From Euperipatoides rowelli (lineage: Eukaryota; Onychophora; Udeonychophora; Euonychophora; Peripatopsidae), in NCBI GenBank assembly GCA_003024985.2, contig PXIH01S0030956.1: 10,252 nt of DNA; one strand, written 5' to 3'. Positions 1 to 7,345 of the stretch are shown in pieces. The first letter of the stretch is position 1; each line of letters begins with the position of its first letter. A program made the translations under genes and the position numbers. A model generated the notes under the pieces. The model saw only the letters and a list, made by a program, of their open reading frames with translations, had not been told where the DNA came from and made no database searches.

Positions 1-280
1 TACAGTATATAGATATAGTATATACACTTATCTAATTATAATACAATTATACATAATGGAATTTTGCAAAATATATAAAATATAGTACACATGTATACAT
101 AATTTATAATTATTTTATTTACATACACTATATTGGATAATTCCAGAGTTACTTCTTCCTACATCAATTTATGTATTTGCTAGAGAAGTTTTATACTTCC
201 AATGAACTGATCTTATTTATAAAGAGCCAACCTTGGTCTGCACCTGAAAGATAAAGTCTTAATTAATTAATTATTAGAAA
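1..280. other. AT-rich non-coding sequence
   Basis: The stretch is dominated by A and T, with TA-rich simple runs at the left edge (repeated tatata and atata steps over about 1-30) and a short TTAA-type run (taattaattaatta) near 260-275. No open frame of useful length, no RNA gene and no recognisable repeat family is visible. The sequence becomes noticeably less AT-rich after about 280, which is why I place a boundary there. Confidence 0.6.
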
Positions 281-720
281 GGAATGATGGCGCAAAAGCA
301 TATAGCTGTGTAGAACGTGCAGAAGCTGATTCAATGTGATGAAGGAGAAAAGAGACATAGAATCTTGATGTACGTGCTGAAGAGGCGATAAAGGGACTAT
401 GGGAATGGCTACTAAAATCTTAGCCTTTTTCCCATATGAAATCGATGATAGCTTTTCCCAGTTTAACATCTCCTTCCTCTACCAGCCTGAACCCCGGTAA
501 AGGAGGCACTAACCTAACCTTCCAACCTTGGTTCCACCGTCACCTTAAGGAGGAGCTCCTCACGACAGACAACAAACCATCTAATCATTCAGGTCAGTCT
601 GTTCTATTACTTGCTCTAATTTGTTAAGAACTCATATCTTGTCTGAACTATCATTACCTTCAATGAACTTTAGTCATAAACTCATGATGTAGTTCTGGCT
701 AAGTACTGTACAGCCAAAGC
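281..720. other. Unidentified GC-richer segment, possible decayed coding or transposon remnant
   Basis: This stretch is clearly less AT-rich than its surroundings and stands out by composition. On the plus strand a short charged stretch can be read around 325-420, but it needs a change of frame near 368 to stay open and ends in a stop at about 421. A 63-codon ATG frame at 436-627 follows, and the minus strand has a 68-codon frame over 263-469. None has a domain, repeat or composition that I recognise, and no splice-site pattern supports an exon. I read it as possibly a degraded remnant of a coding sequence or mobile element, or simply a less AT-rich non-coding block. No function is assigned. 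Confidence 0.3.
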
Positions 721-723
721 GAT

Positions 724-774
724 CACCCACACACACACACACACACCCACACACACCCACACACACATATATAT
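724..774. repeat. Interrupted (CA)n microsatellite with short (TA)n tail
   Basis: A run of CA dinucleotides is interrupted three times by CCCACA-type variants and ends in a short alternating TA tract. The regularly placed extra C residues suggest an older, partly stabilised microsatellite. It marks the right edge of the GC-richer segment and lies just before the first copy of the duplicated segment. Confidence 0.95.
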
Positions 775-782
775 GCACTATT

Positions 783-1030
783 TTATTTATTATACAATAT
801 TTATCATTCTTATACAATAAATATTTACTGTTATATATAAATTTGTTTCTTGTTGCGCTATGTTCATCTACTGTATACAGCCTGGCCTATACACCATTAT
901 CCCCCTCTAATAGTGGAAATGGCAGTTCGGGTAAAAGTCCCCATTCAATTTGGGCCACACTCAAAATATAATACTTTTGTTTATCCATCACTCAGACATC
1001 ATAGGCCCAGCTGAATTGTACTATTTCATT
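783..1030 (+). repeat. Duplicated ~245 bp segment, copy 1
   Basis: The segment aligns along its whole length with 1136-1380 in the same orientation, offset by about 351 bp. Shared blocks include the tacaatatttatcatt stretch at the left, tgttcatctactgtatac (861-878), tagtggaaatggcagttc, a block around ccccattcaatttgg, and cactcagacatc near the right end. Differences are scattered substitutions and small indels, so the duplication is not recent. It may be one unit of a tandem duplication or one of two insertions of the same dispersed repeat. The frame open in copy 2 is closed here by a stop after about 16 codons, which argues against coding. Confidence 0.85.
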
Positions 1031-1135
1031 ACGGTGATGTGACAGTTTGAATTTGATCCCAGTACTATTCCATAATAATATTTAAAATATTATTGTGATT
1101 TTAAATTACAAGTCCACCCTTGATTAAAATCAAAT

Positions 1136-1380
1136 ATTTTATTATTACAATATTTATCATTTTCATACAATAAGTATTTACTTTTATATATATTTGTTTC
1201 TTGCTACCCTATGTTCATCTACTGTATACATCCTGGTTATTATAACCTTTATCCCTCTGTAATAGTGGAAATGGCAGTTCATCTAAAAGTCCCCATTCAA
1301 TTTGGTCCACACTCAAATTATAATCCTTTTGCTTATCCACCACTCAGACATCGTAGGCACAGCCGAATTGTACTATTCCA
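1136..1380 (+). repeat. Duplicated ~245 bp segment, copy 2
   Basis: This is the second copy of the segment at 783-1030. Similarity begins in the tattacaatatttatcatt region and ends at the gaattgtactatt block. The following sequence (from about 1381) does not resemble what follows copy 1. The 105 bp between the copies (1031-1135) has no third counterpart. That fits either two insertions of one element or a tandem duplication whose spacer has been lost after copy 2. The 69-codon ATG frame at 1211-1420 lies inside it and is not conserved in copy 1. Confidence 0.85.
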
Positions 1381-1420
1381 CTGTAAGCACATTTCCAATC
1401 TCCATTCTTATTTGTTTTAA

Positions 1421-1539
1421 CACAAAGATAAAATGAGGAGAAGCAAAATGTGTCAATCTCTTATGAGATTGACTATTTTGGAAGTCATGTGTATTATCCT
1501 ACTTCTCAACATGAAAGTTAGACAACTTTATCTTTTGTG
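1421..1539. repeat. Foldback (inverted-repeat) element of ~120 bp, MITE-like
   Basis: The centre is a perfect 9-bp inverted repeat, GTCAATCTC (1452-1460) and GAGATTGAC (1465-1473), with a TTAT loop. The arms extend through CAAAAT on the left and ATTTTG on the right after a 2:1 internal loop. Further out, GAGAAG pairs with CTTCTC. The ends, CACAAAGATAAA at 1421 and TTTATCTTTTGTG ending at 1539, are complementary apart from one extra T. Such a layout is typical of a small non-autonomous foldback transposon, or of a transcript that folds into a long hairpin. I see no clear target-site duplication, so the mobile origin is inferred. Confidence 0.55.
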
Positions 1540-1699
1540 ATGCGGATGTCTTTCAGATATGTGATATTATGATTTTCCTTATATTTAATTCCTTTGTGGA
1601 AGAGTGAGTTCAGAATACTGACTAGAAGAGATACCTAAAGATTAAACTGGAATATGCAGACAAACAGTAGACAGAAGTATAGAGTTCTATCATTTTTAG
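1540..1699. other. Unassigned spacer before the satellite array
   Basis: A short AT-rich stretch between the foldback element and the first satellite monomers. I see no open frame, repeat or structural RNA in it. Confidence 0.5.
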
Positions 1700-2465
1700 T
1701 CAGCTAACAATCAAATCTCACTCAACAAAATGATTCATTCACTGTGAGCTAGCTCTCAACAAATTACTTTCTGCATAGTGAGTCATTTACAGAGATAACT
1801 CTTAACTGCTCACTCTCTGCATAGTGAATCATTCACAGTGAGATAGCTCTCAAAATCTCACTCTCAGCATAGTGAATCATTCACAGGGAGCCAACTCTCA
1901 ACAACTCACTCACTGCATAGTGAATCATTCACAGTGAGATAGCTCTCAACAGCTTGCTCTCTGCATAGTGAGTCATTCACAGATAGCTCTCAACAGTTTA
2001 ATCTTTGCATAGTGAATCATTCATAGTGGCGTACCTCTCAACAGTAACTCTCTGCATAGTGAATCATTCACAGTGAGCTAACTCTCAACAGCTCTCTCTC
2101 TGCATAGTGAATAATTCAGTGAGATAGATGTTAAAAGCTCACTCTTAGCAATTGAGTCATTCACAGTGAGCTAGCCCTCAACATATTACTTTCTGCATAG
2201 TGAGCCATTCACAGTGAGATAACTCTCAACAGCTCACTCTGCATAATGAGTCATTCATAGTGTGATATCTCTCAACAGTTCAATCTCTGCATAGTGAATC
2301 AGTCATAGTGATGTACCATTCAAGTCACTCTCTGCATAGTAAATCATTCAAAGTGAGCCAACTCTCAACAGCTCACTCTCTCCATAGTGAATCATTCACA
2401 GTAAGATAGCTCTAAAAAGCTCACTCCCAGCTGAGTGAGTCAATCACTGTGATCTAACACTCAAT

Positions 2466-3300
2466 AGTTCACTCTGTGCATAGTGAATCATTCACAGTGA
2501 GCTTGCTCTCAACATATTACTTTCTGCAAAGAGAATCATTTGCAGAGCTAGCTTTCAACAGCACTCTTTGCAGAGTGAATCATTCATAGTGAAATAGCTC
2601 TCAAAAGGTCACTCTCTGCACAGTGAGCCATTCACAGTGAGCTAACTCTCAAAAGCTCTCTCTGCATAGTGAATCATTCATAGTGATATACCTCTCAACA
2701 GTTAACTCTCTGCATAATCATCACAGTGAACTAGCTCTCAACAATTCACTCTGTAAAGTGAATAATTCACCATGAGCTAGCTCTCAAGAGATTATTTTTG
2801 GCATAGTGAGTCATTCACAGTGAGCTAACTCTCAACAGCACAATCCCTGAATAGTGAGTTATTCACAGTGAGCTAATTCTCCACAGCACAATCTCTTTAT
2901 AGTGACTCATTCACAGTGAACTACTCTCAACAGAAAAATCTCTGTATAGTGAGTCACTCACAGTGCGCTAACTCTAAACAGCACAATCTCTGCATAATAA
3001 ATCATTCACAGTGAGTTAACTCTCAACAGTACAATATCTGCATGGGTCATTCACAGTGAGCTAACTCTCAACAATACAATATCTGCATAATTAGTCATTC
3101 ACAGTGAGTAACTCTCAGCAGCACAATCTATGAATAATAAATCATTCGCAGTGAGCTAACTCTCAACAGTACAATATCTGCAGGGGTCATTCACAGTGAG
3201 CTAACTCTCAACAATATAATATCTGCATAATTAGTCATTCACAGTGAGATAACGCTCAGTAGCACAATCTATGAATAATGAGTCATTCACAGTGAGTTAA
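2466..3300. repeat. Higher-order repeat block A of the satellite
   Basis: A run of individually distinguishable monomers that recurs in the same order later in the array. Landmarks in order are agttcactctgtgcatag (2466), a tttctgcaaagagaatca monomer (~2520), a tcatagtgatatacctctc monomer (~2680), an agagattattttt monomer (~2787), an aacagaaaaatctctg monomer (~2929), and catgggtcat (3041) and caggggtcat (3181). The same series from 4321 lies 1855 bp away at its start. The portion from 2646 onward is repeated immediately downstream as block B with a 655 bp offset. Confidence 0.88.
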
Positions 3301-3320
3301 CTCTCAAAAGCTCTCTCTGC
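3041..3320. repeat. Nested ~140 bp three-monomer cassette
   Basis: Inside block A a trio of monomers repeats. Catgggtcat at 3041 and caggggtcat at 3181 are 140 bp apart. Each is followed by an acaata(c/t)aatatctgcataattag monomer and then by a cagcacaatctatgaataat-type monomer (cagtagcacaatctatg in the second copy). The same cassette appears in block B with copies at 3681 and 3822, 141 bp apart. This is an intermediate period between the monomer and the ~650-bp block. Confidence 0.8.
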
Positions 3321-3940
3321 ATAGTGAATCATTCACAGTGATATACATCTCAACAGTTAACTCTCTGCATAATCATCACAGTGAACTAGCTCTCAACAAT
3401 TCACTCTGTAAGTGAATCATTCATCATGAGCTAGCTCTCAAGAGATTATTTTCAGCATAGTGAGTCATTCACAGTGAGCTAACTCTCAACAGCACAATCC
3501 CTGAATAGTGAGTTATTCACAGTGAGCTAATTCTCAACAGCACAATCTCTTTATAGTGAGTCATTCACAGTGAACTACTCTCAACAGAAAAATATCTGTA
3601 TAGTGAGCTAACTCTTAACAGCACAATCTCTGCATAATAAATCATTTGCAGTGAGCTAACTCTCAACAGTACAATATCTGCATGGGTCATTCACAGTGAG
3701 CTAACTCTCAACAATACAATATCTGCATAATTAGTCATTCACAGTGAGCTAACTCTCAGCAGCACAATCTATGAATAATAAATCATTCACAGTGAGCTAA
3801 CTCTCAACATTACAATATCTGCATGGGTCATTCACACTGAGCTAACTCTCAACAATACAATATCTGCATAATTTGTCATGTGAGCTAACTCTCAGCAGCA
3901 CAATGTATGAATAATGAGTCAATCACAGTGAGTTAACTCT
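3301..3940. repeat. Higher-order repeat block B of the satellite
   Basis: This block repeats the monomer order of 2646-3300. The offset is 655 at the left (ctctcaaaag at 2646 and 3301), 654 at the agagattatt landmark, and 640 at catgggtcat (3041 and 3681). The drop from 654 to 640 is explained by one 14-bp deletion near 3600, where gtgag-tcactcacagtgag-type sequence has collapsed between two GTGAG direct repeats. B lacks the first four monomers of A, so it looks like a tandem duplication of the right-hand part of A. Confidence 0.88.
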
Positions 3941-4320
3941 CAACAGTGCAATCTCTGTAAAATGAATCATTCAGTGAGCTAACTTCAAGAGTACAATCTT
4001 TGCATAAGTCATTTACAGTGAGCTAACTTTCAACAGCACAATCTCTACATAATGAGTCAGTCACAGTGGGCTAACTCAACAGCACAATTTATGTATAATG
4101 AATCATTGGCAGTGAGCTAACTCTCAAAAATACAATATCTGCATAATGAGTCATTCACAGTTATCTAATTCTCAGCAGCATAATCTATGAATAATGAGTC
4201 ATTCACAGTGAGTTAACTCTCAACCTCGCAATCTCTGCATAATGAGTCATTCACAGTGAGCTAATTTTCAACAGTACAATATCTGCATACTGAGTCATTC
4301 ACAGTGAGCTAACTCCCAAT

Positions 4321-5005
4321 AGTTCACTCTGTGCATAGTGAATCATTCACAGTGAGCTAGCTCTCAACAGATTACTTTCTGCAAAGAGAATCATTTGCAG
4401 AGCTAGCTTACAATAGCTCACTGCAGAGTGAATCATTCACAGTGAAATAGCTTTCAAAAGCTTTCTCTCTGCATAGTGAGTCATTCACAGTGAGCTAACT
4501 CTAAACAGTTCACTCTCTGCATAGTGAATCATTCATAGTGATATACCTCTCAACAGTTCACTCTGCATAATGAGTCACACAGTGAACTAGCTCTTAACAG
4601 TTCACTCTGTAAAGTGAATCATTCACTGTGAGCTAGCTTTCAAGAGAAATATTTTTGACTTAGTGAGTCATTCACAGTCAGCTAACTCTCATAGTGAGTT
4701 ATTCACAGTGAGCTAACTCTCAACAGCACAATCTCTTTACAGTGAGTCAATCACAGTGAACTAGCTCTCAACAGAAAAATCTCTGTATAGTGAGTCACTC
4801 ACAGTGAGCTAACTCTAAACAGCACAATCTCTGCATAATAAATCATTCGCAGTGAGCTAACTCTCAACAGTACAATCTCTGCATGGGTCATTCACAGTGA
4901 ACTAACTCTCAACAATACAATATCTGCATAATGAGTCATTCACAGTGAGCTAACCCTTAGCAGCACAATCTATGAATAATGAGTCATTCATAGTGAGTTA
5001 ACTCA
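4321..5005. repeat. Higher-order repeat block C of the satellite
   Basis: The monomer order matches block A from its first landmark. The offset is 1855 bp both at agttcactctgtgcatag (4321) and at the gatatacctctc monomer (4521 versus 2666), so there is no net indel over the first 200 bp. Further right, a ~17-bp segment present in A (acagcacaatccctgaa) is absent near 4690, and the offset falls to 1841 at catgggtcat (4882). C contains the first monomers that B lacks, so it cannot derive from B alone. Confidence 0.85.
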
Positions 5006-5399
5006 ACAGCACAATCTCTGCATAATGAGTCATTCACAGTGAATTAACTCTCAACAGTGCAATCTCTGCATGAGTCATTTACATTGAGCTAACTCTCAAA
5101 AGCACAATCTCTGCATAATGTAATGAGTCATTTACAATTTTACAGTGAGCTAAATCTCAACAGCACAATCTCTGTGTATTGAGTCATCACAGGGATATAA
5201 CTCTCAACAGTGCATTCTCTACATAGTGAGTCATTCATGTGAGCTAGCTCTCTTCATAATGAGTCATTCACAGAAAGCTAGTTATCAGATTTCTCTCTGT
5301 ATAGTGAACCACTCACTATCTGTATAGTGAGACATTCACAGTGAGCTATTAGTTCTCTAAAACTCACTCTCCAGATAAATTCATTCATTGTGAGTTATT

Positions 5400-7189
5400 T
5401 ATAAAAAGGCATGACTTTCTTAATATGACTGACTGCTTTAATTTTAAAAATCAAACAAGAATTTTTTTAAAATGAAAATGAAAATATTTAAGATAAAAAT
5501 GTATACAAACAAATGCTAATAAAACAATCAAATATTCATCATAATGATTGAAAATCAAATCAAATAAATATCAAAATAAAAATGTATAGCAGCATCAGAA
5601 AAAAAGAAAAGGAAAAAGAAACAGGGAAAACTCAGTTCAACCCAAAAGAAAAGAACAAAGCTGGTGGCCAATAGACTATATATTATTATACTCTACATTT
5701 ATGAGTATTTATTATCTGTTGGTTTTATTTAGTCATATATTTGAACACTGACACATATTTCAGGGCATTTCTCCAACATACATGTTATTCTAGAGAAATA
5801 CAGTATTATTTTAAAAAATATAAATTTAATAATTATCCAGTTTTGAACCTGACTAATATGACAAGAAATAATGCTACCAATATTGTTACTGACATGTGGA
5901 AATCAAAATTACCTGTCAAATCGATGCTTAAAAATGTCTATTGTGTGCCAGTTATTAGTCGTTAATGCTCTAGGGCTTCTCTTTGATAAAATACATCAGA
6001 TGAAGACTGATTTCATTCTAAATCAGTCCCCTCTCCCCTCCCCCACCTTTACTCTATTTCTACCTTCACAACCAAGGACAAATTAATACATGACCATCAC
6101 ATTATTTAATCAGCTGTTATTGTCACATGTCTATAGTGTCTGTTTTAAGAGGTTCCTAGTGGTAATAGCAACCTTTACTTAATCACTTTTAAATCACAAA
6201 CTTCACTCCAGTATATATTATCCCTAAATAAATGCATTTTAAAAATGTCACAATAAATCAGTGGAGTTTTATTGGCAAGGACATTTAATATATTTGTATA
6301 TTTCAACATAAAACTTGAACAAATATCAACCATTGCAGGGAATGTTTAGTTATAGAGCGACTGAAAATTAAACATTTTAAAGGTTCAAATTCAAATTATT
6401 TATTACTGTATAAAGCTATTACTTTTTTTACATATCAAGAAATGAGTCAGATTATCAGATAACAATAATACAATACAAAAAATAAATAAATGAATAACTA
6501 AATATTAAGTATAAACTGTACTAGAATAAACCTATAGAATGTTTGTTTAGCTTATTCTCTTCTGTACATTCTTAATTTAAAATCTAATAAGCTTAGGTAA
6601 TTATTATCACCTGACTTTAGTTATACCCATCTATACCTTTCAAAAAAATAACAAATGACTTCTAAAAATGATTAAATCATAGATAGTTTTTACCAGATCA
6701 CTAAAAATGTATATTACATAATCATCAAATGAAAAATAAATGCTAAAGTTATAAAAAGAAAATAAGTTTAATGTAATAGTGTTTCGAGTAAACATAATCA
6801 ACTGTATCATGATTCATATCTTATGAATCATAATATTGTCATAAGAATAGATATTAATGAAGAAAAAATCCATGAAAATAAAACTGTAATAAGATTAATA
6901 AAACTAGTATCATGGAATTAACAACATTATTAAAGGCATGCAGGTACATTTTTAATTGGGGTGGAGTGTATTTAGTATTTACTAATTTTTTTATTATTTT
7001 TTGATGACTTAGGTGAATTTTTGTAATATCACAAGGATTTTTAAAATATTAATTAATTAAAGATGTTTTTAATAACAAAAGCAAAATAATTGGATATAAA
7101 AATTGAATACATTCCATAGTTGTTATAACAGAAGATATATACTACTCATTTTTGCTTTACTAATATCACATAATAAATACAATCAGTGT
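5400..7189. other. AT-rich non-coding stretch right of the array
   Basis: This stretch holds A-rich tracts (for example a purine-rich run about 5598-5630 with repeated agaaaa), a short C-rich pyrimidine tract around 6025-6050 (cccctctcccctcccccacc) and a perfect inverted repeat at 6809-6831. The two overlapping frames at 5741-6086 (74 and 71 codons) have low-complexity translations, and the first begins with TTG, not ATG. I see no gene, RNA gene or named repeat. Confidence 0.6.
6809..6831. repeat. Perfect 10-bp inverted repeat with 3-nt spacer
   Basis: ATGATTCATA (6809-6818) is the exact reverse complement of TATGAATCAT (6822-6831), with TCT between. It could form a cruciform or a dyad protein-binding site. 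In DNA this AT-rich, chance remains a real possibility. Confidence 0.7.
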
Positions 7190-7345
7190 GGGACTGTCTT
7201 AAAAATGGTATGCCGGCGGCTCAATTGATTTTAAAAGCCCCCTAGTAATTAAGGAAGGTCTGGTGGTTCCTCATAGATGCATCGTGGAACAAGGCCATGG
7301 CTGGGGTATAGAGGCAAAATCACCTCCTCCTACCCCAAAAGAAAC
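7190..7345. other. GC-richer island, possible degraded SINE-like insertion
   Basis: About 150 bp of markedly less AT-rich sequence sits inside very AT-rich DNA. It contains gccggcggct near 7212, agccccctag, a short stem GTTCC...GGAAC enclosing the palindrome GATGCATC (~7276-7283), the palindrome GCCATGGC (~7294), and ends at a T8 run near 7348-7355. A T run after a GC-richer body is what an RNA polymerase III transcript or its retroposed copy would show. I cannot identify convincing A and B boxes or a tRNA-like head on either strand. I see no coding frame. Confidence 0.3.

Larger units (their letters stand above)
1700..5400. repeat. Minisatellite/satellite array, ~48 bp unit, ~75-80 copies
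   Basis: A continuous tandem array with a unit of about 48 bp whose core reads gcatagtgaatcattcacag followed by tgagctaactctcaacag and a variable cactctct or acaatctct linker. Monomers vary in length through small indels. Two main variants exist: a ctcactctctgcatagtgaatca type that dominates the left third, and a cacaatctctgcataatgagtca type that dominates from about 2830. Both ends decay: the first recognisable monomers near 1700-1760 and the last near 5290-5400 are the most diverged, as expected if unequal exchange homogenises the interior. The unit contains several short palindromes. Stops occur in every frame (the tagtga core alone supplies them), so the array is not coding. Confidence 0.97.

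Noticed and set aside
263-469. 68-codon frame on the minus strand
   Set aside because: The translation is low in information, shows no family match that I recognise, and overlaps the plus-strand frame. It is most likely chance.
436-627. 63-codon ATG frame on the plus strand
   Set aside because: It is Ser/Pro/Leu-rich with no recognisable domain, is overlapped by an equally long minus-strand frame, and has no splice or promoter context. It is kept only as part of the unidentified GC-richer segment.
1211-1420. 69-codon ATG frame on the plus strand
   Set aside because: It lies in copy 2 of the duplicated segment. The equivalent frame in copy 1 starts at the matching ATG but stops after about 16 codons, and indels between the copies are not in multiples of three. 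There is no sign of coding constraint.
1700-5400. CRISPR array
   Set aside because: Repeats are imperfect and contiguous, with no unique spacers, and the window is eukaryotic in character. This is a tandem satellite.
1700-5400. Repetitive protein-coding gene with 16-residue repeats (48 bp is a multiple of three)
   Set aside because: Each monomer carries stop codons (the tagtga core), monomers vary in length out of frame, and no long open frame exists on either strand.
5741-6086. Two overlapping frames of 74 and 71 codons
   Set aside because: The first begins with TTG, both translate to AT-biased compositions without motifs, and they overlap in different frames. These are chance openings in AT-rich DNA.
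7190-7345. tRNA gene or tRNA-derived SINE head
   Set aside because: I could not form a cloverleaf or find a convincing B box on either strand. Only the T run and the base composition suggest pol III ancestry.
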